Positions 7,266-15,264 are shown, counted from the first letter of the stretch. The stretch is 32,434 nt of DNA from Parcubacteria bacterium C7867-002 (GCA_001189105.1 LFCL01000022.1:1-32434), one strand, 5' to 3'. Translations and numbers: made by a program. Notes: generated by a model from the letters alone, not told the origin.

Positions 7266-7967
7266 ATGAATCTTATTGTATATGCAGTACTCGCTGGTGT
7301 TATTCCCTCTCTCATTTGGCTTTTCTTCTGGACACGCGAAGATATAGCCCACCCTGAATCTCGCCTTATCCTGACACTCTCCTTTTTTGGCGGCATGCTC
7401 TCGGTTGCCTTGGCAATCGTGGCCGAAAAATGGGTTGGAACACTCTTTAGCGATCCGACTATTCGCTATACTCTCTGGGCTGCGGTTGAAGAAATAGTGA
7501 AATTCTTAGCCGTTCTGAGTGTTGCCCTCTTTACCAAACAAAACGACGAACCAATTGATGCCATGATCTATTGTATTACAGTAGCTCTTGGTTTCGCAGC
7601 GCTCGAAAATACTCTTTTTATCCTCGGACCCCTCTCCAATGGTGAAATCGTCAAAAGTGTCATAACTGGAAACATGCGCTTTATGGGAGCAACCCTTGTC
7701 CACGTTGTAAGTTCTGCGGTCGTAGGATTTGCATTGGGTCTCGCCTTCTATCGTGGATATATCGCCAAGGTCAGTGCGGCAATTATCGGACTCGGAGCAG
7801 CTATTGCGTTCCATACCGCCTTTAATCTTTCTATTATCGCAAGTGGTACAGTAGATAGTTTGAAGGTTTTCAGTTGGGTATGGGGCGCAGTGGTTATTTT
7901 GATTATTTTATTCGAGGAAATAAAAGTTGTTCACCCTCAAACAGTGAGTCCGCACGATGCGGTGTGA
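7266..7967 (+). CDS. prsW: PrsW-family intramembrane glutamic protease
   Basis: 233 residues with about seven or eight membrane helices. The family motifs are present: AAVEEIVKF (the EExxK signature, catalytic Glu pair), FAALENTLF (ExN), HVVSSAVVGFALG and AFHTAFNL. PrsW cleaves the anti-sigma factor RsiW in Bacillus subtilis, but most relatives are uncharacterised and no sigma or anti-sigma gene lies nearby. The next gene, hsp20, has its own -10 box, but a shared envelope-stress role is possible. It ends in TGA, showing that TGA is a stop in this genome. Confidence 0.88.
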   Translation: MNLIVYAVLAGVIPSLIWLFFWTREDIAHPESRLILTLSFFGGMLSVALAIVAEKWVGTLFSDPTIRYTLWAAVEEIVKFLAVLSVALFTKQNDEPIDAMIYCITVALGFAALENTLFILGPLSNGEIVKSVITGNMRFMGATLVHVVSSAVVGFALGLAFYRGYIAKVSAAIIGLGAAIAFHTAFNLSIIASGTVDSLKVFSWVWGAVVILIILFEEIKVVHPQTVSPHDAV

Positions 7968-7973
7968 TATACT
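7965..7973 (+). promoter_or_regulatory. Extended -10 promoter of hsp20
   Basis: TGA-TATACT overlapping the prsW stop codon; predicted start near 7980, leader about 23 nt. A small hairpin CCGCA-CGA-TGCGG lies at 7950-7962. No CIRCE element is seen. Confidence 0.5.
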
Positions 7974-8002
7974 TATCGATAATAAATTTTAATTTGTAAT
8001 AT

Positions 8003-8476
8003 ATGAGCAAAGAAAAGCGATCCTTTTTTGAAAAACTGACAGGAACTGTCCGCATGGAAGAAGAAACTGCCCCAAAAGGCAAGCCTGCCCATCACAAAGG
8101 CGAAAGTGATGTTGCTTCTTCATGGATAGAAGAAGAGTCCGAAAAAGAAGGTGAACTTACCGTGGATGTATACCAAACTCCAGAAATGATCATCATAAAG
8201 AGTATGATTGCTGGTGTCCGTCCCGATGATCTCGATGTGACTATTGCCCGTGACGTAGTCACTATCCGAGGTAAGCGCGAAGAAGAGCGTGTTGCCAGTG
8301 AAGACGACTACTATGTTCGCGAACTGTATTGGGGTTCATTCTCTCGTACGATCCAACTCCCTGAAGAAATCGACGTTGACGAATCCGAAGCCGTCGAAAA
8401 ACATGGTCTTTTGATACTAAAACTTCCTAAGCTGGATAAGAAGCGATCTTCGAAGTTGAAAGTGAGAACAGTGTAG
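8003..8476 (+). CDS. Small heat-shock protein, Hsp20/alpha-crystallin family
   Basis: 157 residues. The first 45 or so are charged and probably disordered (EEETAPKGKPAHHKGES). The alpha-crystallin domain spans about residues 50-145, with the strand signatures DVYQTPEMIIIKSMIAGV, DVVTIRGKREEE and YWGSFSRTIQLPEEID, and the G-x-L motif HGLLILKLPK. It acts as an ATP-independent holdase that binds unfolding proteins as oligomers. A C-terminal IXI motif, used for oligomer assembly in many members, is not evident in the short tail KLKVRTV. A strong hairpin terminator follows the stop. Confidence 0.92.
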   Translation: MSKEKRSFFEKLTGTVRMEEETAPKGKPAHHKGESDVASSWIEEESEKEGELTVDVYQTPEMIIIKSMIAGVRPDDLDVTIARDVVTIRGKREEERVASEDDYYVRELYWGSFSRTIQLPEEIDVDESEAVEKHGLLILKLPKLDKKRSSKLKVRTV

Positions 8477-8482
8477 GGTTTA

Positions 8483-8510
8483 AGGACCCGGTATAATACC
8501 GGGTCCTTTT
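8483..8510 (+). terminator. Terminator after hsp20, possibly shared with gyrB
   Basis: AGGACCCGGTAT and ATACCGGGTCCT form a perfect 12-bp palindrome followed by TTTTATTTATAT on the plus strand. It lies between convergent hsp20 and gyrB; the minus side has few U residues. Confidence 0.85.
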
Positions 8511-8512
8511 AT

Positions 8513-10054
8513 TTATATATCAATCGTCGCGTGTTTAGCGTTGGACTGAATAAATGACTTACGCGCAGGAACATCTTGTCCCATGAGCATATCGAAAATC
8601 TTGTCTGCTTCCTGGGCATCTTCGACGTTTACTTGCTTGAGAATACGGCGAGATGGATCCATGGTTGTTTCCCAGAGTTCGTCGGCATTCATTTCTCCCA
8701 AACCTTTATATCGTTGGATAGAAATCTTTGGAGTTCTACCTTTGGCGGTTTCTTCTTCGACTTCAGCTTCATCCACGGGTGCATCAGCAGCATCGAGCAA
8801 TGCATTTCGAGAATCCTGAAGATCGATATCTTGGATTGCTTGAGATTCGTCAAAACCTTTACCTAATTCTTTGACCTTTGACTGTTCATCGTAGAAATAC
8901 AAGATCTCTTTGCCTCTTTTAACCTTATACAATGGTGGTTGGGCAATATACACATATCCCTGATCGATCAGCGGGCGGAAATAGCGGTACAAGAGCGTAA
9001 GAATGAGGGTACGGATGTGTGCTCCATCGACGTCAGCATCTGTTGCCAATACAATCTTGTGATAACGGAGACGAGTAATGTCGAATGTGTCCCCGATCGC
9101 CGTACCAAAAGCCAAGATAAGGTTCTTAATCTGTTCTGAACCAAGCATACGATCAAGACGAGCACGTTCGATGTTCAAGATCTTTCCGCGAAGGGGCAAG
9201 ATTGCTTGGGTTCGACGATCACGACCTTGTTTTGCAGTACCTCCTGCAGAATCTCCCTCTACAATAAAGAGTTCGGATTCGGCTGGAGAGTTGGACTGAC
9301 AGTCTGCGAGCTTACCCGGCAACGTCATGCCTTCGAGGGCTCCTTTGCGCAATACAGAGTCTTTTGCAGCCTTTGCAGCCTTACGGGCCTTCATAGCCAA
9401 GATAACCTTGTTGATGATCGTACGAGCATCATCGGGATTCTCTTCGAGAAATGCGGCGAATGCATCACCAAATACCGAAGCAACTGCACCTTGAGCTTCC
9501 ATACTGCCCAACTTTGCTTTGGTTTGACCTTCGAATTGAATTTCGCGGAGCTTTACAGAAATAACACCAGTCATGCCTTCAAGCGCATCATCACCAGTAA
9601 ATGTATCTTCCCCATTTTTGGCGAGATTGTTATTTTTGGCGTAGGTATTGAGTGTACGAGTGAGCGCAGTTTTGAAACCGGTAACATGAGTACCTCCTTC
9701 CGGATTATGAATATTGTTGGCAAATGCCATGAGATGAGGCGCAACATCGTCACAATATTGCAATGCAATTTCAACAGATTCAACACCTTCAACCTTTTTT
9801 TCAATATAAAAGATATTTTTATGAAGAGGTTTAAGAAGCTGATTTGTAAATTTTACCAAAGAAATAAGACCTCCTTCGAAGAAGAAAGTATATGAGGGCG
9901 CATCCACTCCTGTCTCGCGTAAATAAAAGAGATCATCATCTTGGCCAAACGTCGCAACTTGCTCACGAGCATCGATAATAGAAATACGTAAACCACGAAT
10001 AAGATACGCTTGTTGGCGCATATGAGTAACAACTCGCTTGAAATCCTGTACCAC
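8513..10054 (-). CDS. gyrB: DNA gyrase subunit B, C-terminal fragment (transducer and TOPRIM domains)
   Basis: 513 residues from a GTG at 10054, out of frame with the upstream fragment. It starts inside the transducer domain ([17 protein letters not shown]). It contains the TOPRIM motifs [11 protein letters not shown] and [18 protein letters not shown], then the [10 protein letters not shown] region and the C-terminal [19 protein letters not shown]. The ending (KHATIDI) is typical, so this end of the gene is complete. With the N-terminal fragment it would form one GyrB/ParE of about 675 residues, but a segment of about 20 residues is missing at the junction. The reading frame is otherwise clean and highly conserved, which argues against long decay. 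Confidence 0.9.
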   Translation of the reverse strand: MVQDFKRVVTHMRQQAYLIRGLRISIIDAREQVATFGQDDDLFYLRETGVDAPSYTFFFEGGLISLVKFTNQLLKPLHKNIFYIEKKVEGVESVEIALQYCDDVAPHLMAFANNIHNPEGGTHVTGFKTALTRTLNTYAKNNNLAKNGEDTFTGDDALEGMTGVISVKLREIQFEGQTKAKLGSMEAQGAVASVFGDAFAAFLEENPDDARTIINKVILAMKARKAAKAAKDSVLRKGALEGMTLPGKLADCQSNSPAESELFIVEGDSAGGTAKQGRDRRTQAILPLRGKILNIERARLDRMLGSEQIKNLILAFGTAIGDTFDITRLRYHKIVLATDADVDGAHIRTLILTLLYRYFRPLIDQGYVYIAQPPLYKVKRGKEILYFYDEQSKVKELGKGFDESQAIQDIDLQDSRNALLDAADAPVDEAEVEEETAKGRTPKISIQRYKGLGEMNADELWETTMDPSRRILKQVNVEDAQEADKIFDMLMGQDVPARKSFIQSNAKHATIDI

Positions 10055-10548
10055 ACCTTCCTTAAAAATTTAACCGCAGCCTTACGTTTACCTTGGTTAT
10101 ATTCTTGCATATGAATTCCCCCATCTCGATGAACAAGGACTTTGGTATGGGTTGAAAGAGCATTTACTACCGAAGCACCTACTCCATGCAAACCTCCCGA
10201 TACTTTGTAACCACTGTCTTCTCCGCCGAATTTACCTCCGGCATGGAGTGTGGTCATAACCATTTCAAGGGCCGATATCTTGGTCTGCTTATGAACATCA
10301 ACAGGAATACCTCGACCGTTATCAGCAACACGCACACGATCTCCTGGTAACAATGCTATTTCGATATCATTAGCGAAACCTCCCATCGCCTCGTCGCGGG
10401 AGTTATCGAATATCTCGGTTATAAGATGATGAAGACCATCGGGACCAGTGGTACCGATATACATTCCGGGGCGCTTTCGTACGGGTTCTAGACCTTCAAG
10501 AACGGTAATCGACGATGCATCATAGTTTCCTTTGTTTTTGTCAGCCAT
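9853..10548 (-). CDS. gyrB: DNA gyrase subunit B, N-terminal fragment (GHKL ATPase domain)
   Basis: Residues 1-160 are clear Gyr[13 protein letters not shown], the catalytic-Glu motif [13 protein letters not shown] (E45, N49), [10 protein letters not shown], the lid/Walker-like [19 protein letters not shown] and GASVVNALS. After KRKAAVK (residue 160) the frame continues for about 70 residues that do not resemble GyrB. The true continuation lies one base over, at 10063 and below. The GTGT..F.PD strand that normally ends the ATPase domain is absent from both frames. The genuine homologous part is about 10069-10548. This is either a broken gene, a recent deletion, or an assembly error. Confidence 0.8.
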   Translation of the reverse strand: MADKNKGNYDASSITVLEGLEPVRKRPGMYIGTTGPDGLHHLITEIFDNSRDEAMGGFANDIEIALLPGDRVRVADNGRGIPVDVHKQTKISALEMVMTTLHAGGKFGGEDSGYKVSGGLHGVGASVVNALSTHTKVLVHRDGGIHMQEYNQGKRKAAVKFLRKVWYRISSELLLICANKRILFVVYVFLLSMLVSKLRRLAKMMISFIYARQEWMRPHILSSSKEVLFLW

Positions 10549-10578
10549 AGAGGTTTCGTAGTTGTTTTTTGTCCCTCT

Positions 10579-10587
10579 AGTATAGCA
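10579..10587 (-). promoter_or_regulatory. Extended -10 promoter of gyrB
   Basis: TGC-TATACT on the minus strand. TGCACA, 16 nt upstream, matches the -35 at four of six positions. The predicted leader is about 24 nt. Confidence 0.55.
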
Positions 10588-10660
10588 GAAAACGAGCGAC
10601 TGTGCACGTGTAAAAACCGTAGAAATGTGGCCTATTGTATACCTTGCCCACCTTAATTAC

Positions 10661-11794
10661 CTATCTCAACACCGCATGCAATTCAGATGCTGTCTTTTCG
10701 CGGATTTTGTCTTGAATTTCATTGACCTCGTCGTTGGTGAGTGTTCGTTCTGGAGAACGATATATGATTCTGAAGGTATGACTGACCTTATCAGCTCCAA
10801 ATTTTGCAGCATTTTCGAAGGTATCCACATGTTTCACTTCTTCGATCAGATTTCCAGCGTATTCACGGACAATTTCGTAATAGTTATTGAGCGCCACGTC
10901 TTTATCAACGATAAAAGAAATATCTCGGACGGTCGGTGGATATTTACTGACTTCTTGGAATTTCCTACCGAGTTGTAATTGCTTGGTCACCCGTTCATCC
11001 GAAGACCAGAGCAAGCGAATATCTGGAAGAGACATTGAGGCAATTGCCAATCGTTCTAGACCAAAGCCGAAAGCCCAGCCATGATACCCTTCGATACCAC
11101 ATTCTTTGAGCACACTTTTACGTGCCATACCGCAACCCAGGATCTCAATCCACTGACCATTGATGAATGCCTCCATTTCGAAACTTGGATCGGTGTAGGG
11201 GAAATTGTGGTCATAAAAACGAAATTCCACACTGTCTCCAAAGATGCTGCGGGCAATTTCTGAAAGCGCAGCCTTGAGATCATCGGGAGTGATGGTTTTG
11301 ACCCCGTCTGGCGCAATATAGAGGCCACCAAACTGATGGAATACGTTCATATGACGACTATCAATCTCGTCCTTTCGGTATACCTTGCCATAACAAAGTG
11401 CACCGAGCGTTTCTTTGTTGGCAATTCTCTTTTTGATCTCCGGGTCATTGAGATAGTAATACCAGAACACCGTATCATGAGTACGAAGCACGTTCTGCTC
11501 ATCGACATAATAGGTATCTGACTTACTACGAGCTGGGTGACCGACAGGCATATTAAAAAGATCAAAAAGAATATTCGTTGGAACAATTTCGGGAATGTTG
11601 ATCACATCGAAACCACTCAAACTTTTGGTTTTCTTGGCACGATCGACAATCTCTTTGAGGGGACCACCTTCTTTGCGGGACAGATCCGGCATAGCCAGAT
11701 AACGTCTAAATCGGAGAGCTTCGGAATCAGTTCGAGACTCCAGACTTTTAAGCAGATTATGTTCGGCGTCCCGGTTTATATTAATTTCAGCCAT
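10661..11794 (-). CDS. pheS: Single-chain phenylalanyl-tRNA synthetase (catalytic alpha core fused to FDX-ACB domain)
   Basis: 377 residues from the ATG at 11794; an in-frame start at 11818 would lie inside tRNA-Thr. The catalytic core has YGKVYRKDEIDSRHMNVFHQ (motif 2), FPYTDPSFEM, WIEILGCGM and motif 3 (WAFGFGLERLAIASM, PDIRLLWSSDER). About 90 C-terminal residues form an FDX-ACB anticodon-binding domain (SKYPPTVRDISFIV, SHTFRIIYRSPERTL). This domain order matches monomeric mitochondrial PheRS (FARS2), not the bacterial alpha2beta2 enzyme in which that domain ends PheT. The usual N-terminal coiled coil is absent. Two positions differ from family consensus: THTS..Q reads THDTVFW, and the Glu of FHQLEG is Gly (FHQFGG). 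It therefore probably charges tRNA-Phe, but editing and specificity are uncertain. Confidence 0.85.
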   Translation of the reverse strand: MAEININRDAEHNLLKSLESRTDSEALRFRRYLAMPDLSRKEGGPLKEIVDRAKKTKSLSGFDVINIPEIVPTNILFDLFNMPVGHPARSKSDTYYVDEQNVLRTHDTVFWYYYLNDPEIKKRIANKETLGALCYGKVYRKDEIDSRHMNVFHQFGGLYIAPDGVKTITPDDLKAALSEIARSIFGDSVEFRFYDHNFPYTDPSFEMEAFINGQWIEILGCGMARKSVLKECGIEGYHGWAFGFGLERLAIASMSLPDIRLLWSSDERVTKQLQLGRKFQEVSKYPPTVRDISFIVDKDVALNNYYEIVREYAGNLIEEVKHVDTFENAAKFGADKVSHTFRIIYRSPERTLTNDEVNEIQDKIREKTASELHAVLR

Positions 11795-11809
11795 ATGCGA
11801 GATATTATT

Positions 11810-11885
11810 TGGAGCCACCTCTCGGACTTGAACCGAGGACCTTCGCTTTACAAAAGCGTTGCTCTACCAACTGAGCTAAGGTGGC
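11810..11885 (-). tRNA. tRNA-Thr (anticodon TGT)
   Basis: A 76-nt cloverleaf with CCA encoded. The acceptor is GCCACCT/AGGTGGC, the D-arm is GCTCAGTTGGTAGAGC, and the T-arm is CTCGGTTCAAGTCCGAG. The anticodon stem ACGCT/AGCGA has an A-A top mismatch and loop TTTGTAA, giving TGT. It sits 15 nt upstream of the PheRS start, so the two are probably co-transcribed. Confidence 0.95.
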
Positions 11886-11900
11886 AATTGAACCTACAAT

Positions 11901-12281
11901 CTACTTTCCCCTACTCGATATGCGTCTCAAATACAGTGACGCTCCGTGCTTCTTTACTTCCCCCCGACCACGAACCGCATCGAGCACTTTGCGACCGTGG
12001 GGGTTTGCCAATGTACGGTGTTTGATATCCACGTATACATTGCGCATACGAAGTAAAACATGGAAGGCCACAAGTTGTCCAATAATTATGAGGGTTCGAC
12101 GATTCATATACGAAATTCCACGTCGCACACGAGCAAAAAGGTCATGGAACACATGATCTATGCCCTTCCCCCAACGGGATACCAAAGTTGCGTTTCCAGT
12201 TTTCCCTTCGCGATGTTTAAAGAAAATCATCGCGATACTTCCGGCCAGAGACGCATAGAAAATGGCTATGAGCGTGTACAT
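11901..12281 (-). CDS. Small membrane protein of unknown function
   Basis: 126 residues. The N-terminal helix (YTLIAIFYASLAGSIAMIFF) is strongly hydrophobic, and a weaker one (LIIIGQLVAFHVLL) lies at about 65-78. The rest is basic, with many Arg, Lys and His residues (HREGKTGNATLVSRWGKG, RVRRGISYMNRR). No family is recognised. It lies between tsf and tRNA-Thr in the same direction and has its own -10 box, so it may be expressed separately from the tsf operon. Confidence 0.7.
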   Translation of the reverse strand: MYTLIAIFYASLAGSIAMIFFKHREGKTGNATLVSRWGKGIDHVFHDLFARVRRGISYMNRRTLIIIGQLVAFHVLLRMRNVYVDIKHRTLANPHGRKVLDAVRGRGEVKKHGASLYLRRISSRGK

Positions 12282-12295
12282 AATACTGTTGTTCT

Positions 12296-12301
12296 AGTAT
12301 A
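12296..12301 (-). promoter_or_regulatory. -10 box of the small membrane protein gene
   Basis: TATACT on the minus strand, just after the tsf stop; the predicted start is about 8 nt before the ATG at 12281. There is no extended TG and no clear -35. Confidence 0.4.
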
Positions 12302-12303
12302 CC

Positions 12304-12891
12304 TTACCGTTCGAGAACTTTAAAACGGATGAAGCGGCCGACGGCTGTCTTTTCACCGAACTTTTGAGTTGCAAGATCGAGGAATCCCTGGACGGTAATC
12401 TCAGGGTTTTTGACGAATGGCTGATTGAGCAATACCATCTCTGCAAAATATGCATCGAGCTTGCCTTCGAGGATCTTTGAACGCATTGGTTCAGGTTTGT
12501 TCTTGACCTCTTCTTCGAAGACTTCTCGAGCGGTTTTCTTGTCTGCTTCGGTTATGTCGTCTTTACTGATGAATTTAGGATTGGTTGCAGTGACATGCAT
12601 CGCAATATCGCGTGCAACGGTTTTGAATTCTTCGTTATTGGCCACAAAGTCTGTCTCACAGTTGAGTTCGACCATAGAGGCAATAGAACCGTTTGCATGA
12701 ATATATGACTGAATCACACCTGCAGAAAAAGTACGATCACCCTTTTTTGCAGCTAATTCGCCACTTTTCTTACGAAGAATGACCAAGGCCTTTTCAGAGT
12801 CACCTGCTGCTTCTTCGAGAGCTTTTTTACATTGCATGACTGAAACGCCAGTCTGATCACGAAGTGCTTTGATTTGTTCTGTAGTAATCAT
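12304..12891 (-). CDS. tsf: Translation elongation factor Ts
   Basis: 195 residues from the ATG at 12891; an upstream in-frame start would add 45 residues unlike EF-Ts, so MITTEQIKALRDQTGVSVMQ was chosen. The N-terminal UBA-like domain (residues 1-50) and the core motif SMVELNCETDFVANNEEF are clear, followed by a C-terminal helix region (EMVLLNQPFVKN). It catalyses GDP release from EF-Tu. The family is usually 200-300 residues; this short form, with only one compact core domain, is typical of reduced genomes. It follows rpsB as in most bacteria, with a gap of about 145 nt. Confidence 0.94.
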   Translation of the reverse strand: MITTEQIKALRDQTGVSVMQCKKALEEAAGDSEKALVILRKKSGELAAKKGDRTFSAGVIQSYIHANGSIASMVELNCETDFVANNEEFKTVARDIAMHVTATNPKFISKDDITEADKKTAREVFEEEVKNKPEPMRSKILEGKLDAYFAEMVLLNQPFVKNPEITVQGFLDLATQKFGEKTAVGRFIRFKVLER

Positions 12892-13035
12892 AGTATTATT
12901 GTTATTTATTTTTTCTGAAACAGGAGCCACAGACATCGTATGAGACAGGGCGGCTTTCTTTTCAAAAATATCCAAAGTCATTTCCTCTGATTTTTGCCTA
13001 CCCAAGATAATGAATGGGCTAATCATGGAATGAGT

Positions 13036-13728
13036 TTAAGCCGTTTTTTTGGCTGCCTGATACGCACGAGCGATCTCTTCTACAAAGAATTGGATGCTCG
13101 ATTTTGAAGCATCATTGCCAACAATCGGATATTTGACGTTGGAGATATCACAATCTGAACTTGCCAATGCGATAAGAGGAACGTTCATATCGGTTGCCTC
13201 CTTTACGGCGATCTTTTCGTGACGAGGATCGATCATGAAAATGGCATCTGGCTGTTTTTTGAGTGAGATGATGCCCAAAAACATCTTTTCCAAAGAAGCG
13301 ATCTCCTTGTCGAGAAGCATACGTTCACGCTTGGTGTATTTCAAAAGTTCGCCCTTTTCGCGATCTGAAATGAGTTTCTCGTAGCGCTCGATACGCTTGC
13401 GGATCTGACCAAAGTTTGTGAGAGTTCCTCCGATCCAGCGACCATCGACATACGGAAGGTTGAGAGATTGTGCTGACATGCGAACTGCTGCGGCTGCTTC
13501 TTTTTTGCCTCCGACAAAGAGGATAGTCTTGCCTTCTTTGGCAAGTTCAGTAACAAAAGCCTTTGCTTTTTCGAGGAGTGGCTGTGTCTTTTCGAGATCA
13601 AAAATATCGGTACTGTTTTTGGTGCCAAAAATAAAACTAGAAACTGTTGGATGGCGACGTGAGCGTCCCAAGCCAAAGTGAGCTCCGGCTGAAAACATGG
13701 TATCGATGGCTTTGGTGGTTGTTGACAT
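13036..13728 (-). CDS. rpsB: 30S ribosomal protein S2
   Basis: 230 residues beginning MSTTTKAIDTMFSAGAHFG. S2 hallmarks are AGAHFGLGRSRRHPTVSSFI, NSTDIFDLEKTQPLLEKA, ILFVGGKKEAA, YVDGRWIGGTLTNF, DAIFMIDPRHEKIAVKEA and PLIALASSDCD. It joins the small-subunit head late in assembly together with S1. It lies upstream of tsf and downstream of prfA in one minus-strand cluster. The C-terminal tail is short (YQAAKKTA). Confidence 0.97.
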   Translation of the reverse strand: MSTTTKAIDTMFSAGAHFGLGRSRRHPTVSSFIFGTKNSTDIFDLEKTQPLLEKAKAFVTELAKEGKTILFVGGKKEAAAAVRMSAQSLNLPYVDGRWIGGTLTNFGQIRKRIERYEKLISDREKGELLKYTKRERMLLDKEIASLEKMFLGIISLKKQPDAIFMIDPRHEKIAVKEATDMNVPLIALASSDCDISNVKYPIVGNDASKSSIQFFVEEIARAYQAAKKTA

Positions 13729-13770
13729 ATGTAGGTTACAACTTATCAGAACGATGGCCTGAAGTCAATG

Positions 13771-14748
13771 TTATTCCTCGTCAGACTCCCCTGTTTTGCC
13801 TGTCTTTTCAAATTCATGCAATGCCTCGATGATAGGGGTTATTTTGCCCGATAGGATAATCGGTAAATTGTACCAGGATTGTTTGATACGGTGGTCAGTA
13901 ATACGATCTTGTGGGTAGTTGTACGTCCGGATCTTCTCTGAACGATCACCGGTACCAATCTGACCTTTGCGATCAGCGGAAAACTTACGTGCTTCTTCGG
14001 CCTCTTTAAGGGCTTCAAGTTTTGAAGTAAGAAGGATAAGAGCGCGTTCACGGTTGGCATTTTGACTTCGTTCAACGGTCGAGCGCACATCTAAACCAGT
14101 TGGTCGATGAATGAGACGCACAGCACTTTCAACTTTGTTAACATTTTGACCTCCTTTTCCACCCGCACGAGAAAATTCCATATCAAGATCGGCAGGATTG
14201 ATGACGAATTTGGACTTCTTGCGGATAGGCATAATAGCTACTGATGCTGTGGACGTGTGAATACGTCCCATCTTTTCGGTTTCCGGTACGCGCTGAACAC
14301 GATGAACGCCCGTTTCCCAACGGAAGTCGTCATATACTCCTTTCCCCTTTATCTCCATTGAAGCTTCTTTGTAGCCACCAAGGTCGTTCTTTGATTCTTC
14401 GGTAATCTTTGCAGACCAACCTTTGGTCTCGGCATAGCGCTTATACATATTGAGAAGTTCTGCAGCAAAGAGAGCAGCTTCGTCACCTCCGGCACCGGCA
14501 CGGACTTCGAGAACTACTTCGTTTGGTTTTTCTTCTTCCTGTTTATCACCTTCCAAAATCTCATCCATTTGAGTAAGCAGAGACTTTTGTTGTTCGAGAA
14601 TTGAAACCAGATCATGTTCACCCATTTCCTTGAGAGATGAGTCTTTTTCGATCATGGAACGAACCTCCGCTTCGTCTTTGAGGAGCTTTTCATACATTCC
14701 AGCCAAGAATGATGTCTTGGGGTTAGTTTTGTAGATGTCGAGATTCAC
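13771..14748 (-). CDS. prfA: Peptide chain release factor 1
   Basis: 325 residues from a GTG at 14748. Domain 3 carries the catalytic GGQ loop (SRAGGKGGQNVNKVESA). Domain 2 has HRVQRVPETEKMGRIHTS, where PET corresponds to the RF1 PxT tripeptide, so it reads UAA and UAG rather than UGA. The N-terminal domain is about 30 residues shorter than in E. coli, as is common in small genomes. The start lies 4 nt after the rpmE2 stop, which implies translational coupling. Because TGA is used as a stop here, an RF2 must be encoded elsewhere. Confidence 0.95.
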   Translation of the reverse strand: MNLDIYKTNPKTSFLAGMYEKLLKDEAEVRSMIEKDSSLKEMGEHDLVSILEQQKSLLTQMDEILEGDKQEEEKPNEVVLEVRAGAGGDEAALFAAELLNMYKRYAETKGWSAKITEESKNDLGGYKEASMEIKGKGVYDDFRWETGVHRVQRVPETEKMGRIHTSTASVAIMPIRKKSKFVINPADLDMEFSRAGGKGGQNVNKVESAVRLIHRPTGLDVRSTVERSQNANRERALILLTSKLEALKEAEEARKFSADRKGQIGTGDRSEKIRTYNYPQDRITDHRIKQSWYNLPIILSGKITPIIEALHEFEKTGKTGESDEE

Positions 14749-14752
14749 AACT

Positions 14753-15007
14753 TTACTTCTTTGCCTTTGACTGACGGGTCTTGAACTTTTCTACGCGGCC
14801 AGCTGTGTCGATGGTCTTGTCCTGGTTTGTATAGAAAGGATGTGAAGCACTTGAGATTTCGACGTAGTGAACTGGGTATTCTACACCGTCTTTTGCCTTG
14901 AGAGTTTCCTTTGTTTCGATAGTTGAAGCAATGATAAATTGCGCACCACTGGAATTGTCGGCGAAAAGTACTGGGCGGTAGTTAGCTGGATGAATTTCTT
15001 TCTTCAT
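14753..15007 (-). CDS. rpmE2: 50S ribosomal protein L31, type B
   Basis: 84 residues beginning MKKEIHPANYRPVLFADNSS, with VHYVEISSASHPFYT and the C-terminal GRVEKFKTR. It lacks the Cys residues of the zinc-binding form, so it is the zinc-independent type B. L31 bridges the ribosomal subunits. It is the first gene of the cluster rpmE2-prfA-rpsB-tsf, with a plausible promoter just upstream. Confidence 0.95.
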   Translation of the reverse strand: MKKEIHPANYRPVLFADNSSGAQFIIASTIETKETLKAKDGVEYPVHYVEISSASHPFYTNQDKTIDTAGRVEKFKTRQSKAKK

Positions 15008-15019
15008 AAAAGTAAGGAA

Positions 15020-15048
15020 AATGTAACATGGGTACGGGATAAATGCAA
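15020..15048 (-). promoter_or_regulatory. Promoter of rpmE2
   Basis: On the minus strand TTGCAT (15048-15043), 17 nt, TACATT (15025-15020). The match is moderate in both boxes, and the leader is short (about 5-6 nt). Confidence 0.4.
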
Positions 15049-15085
15049 GAAACAGCGTCTGTGCGACTCTATTTCAATTCAGCTT

Positions 15086-15238
15086 GAGCCCAGTGAATTA
15101 CGTTTTGGAACATGACCGCAATGCGATTTGAGTCCCGACACATTACCCCTATGTGCTGAAGCCTTGGAAGCACATAGGGTATGTAATGTGGAGTGGGCGA
15201 CCTTGCGGGCATGTGGAGAAATGTAATTCACTGGGCTC
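15086..15238 (-). ncRNA. 153-nt rod-like structured element, candidate 6S-like RNA
   Basis: The outer arms (15086-15101 and 15223-15238) pair over 16 perfect bp. Further in, CATGACCGCAA pairs with TTGCGGGCATG with one mismatch, then comes an asymmetric internal loop of about 17 and 12 nt. Eight bp (15139-15146 with 15183-15190), a 3-nt bulge, and 11 bp (15147-15157 with 15169-15179) close an 11-nt terminal loop. A minus-strand TATACT lies exactly 7 nt before 15238, so transcription should begin at the base of the closing stem. A long rod with a large central bubble is the architecture of 6S RNA, the RNA polymerase-binding regulator. No covariance match could be made, and no clear U-tract follows. 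A mobile palindrome is the alternative. Confidence 0.45.
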
Positions 15239-15245
15239 CTATCTT

Positions 15246-15251
15246 AGTATA
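15246..15251 (-). promoter_or_regulatory. -10 box in front of the 153-nt structured element
   Basis: TATACT on the minus strand, followed by 7 nt and then the G at 15238 that opens the closing stem. No good -35 box is seen. Confidence 0.45.
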
Positions 15252-15264
15252 CTCAAATGTTATA

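Noticed and set aside
7965-7967. UGA recoding to glycine as in Gracilibacteria
   Set aside because: TGA ends prsW and the gene at 2402 at sensible C-termini, and conserved proteins here have no internal TGA at Gly positions.
7950-7973. CIRCE/HrcA operator before hsp20
   Set aside because: The local hairpin does not contain TTAGCACTC/GAGTGCTAA.
9206-9895. A 229-codon plus-strand frame opposite gyrB
   Set aside because: It lies wholly antisense to conserved GyrB coding sequence, with Cys/Phe-rich composition typical of a shadow frame.
11795-11818. Upstream start for the PheRS gene
   Set aside because: It lies inside the 3' end of tRNA-Thr; the ATG at 11794 is just outside it.
12892-13026. 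Upstream start adding 45 residues to EF-Ts
   Set aside because: The added residues do not resemble EF-Ts, which normally starts at the UBA-like domain (MITTEQIKALR).
15086-15238. The inverted repeat as a transposon-derived MITE
   Set aside because: No target-site duplication or second copy is visible in this window; kept only as the alternative to an RNA gene.
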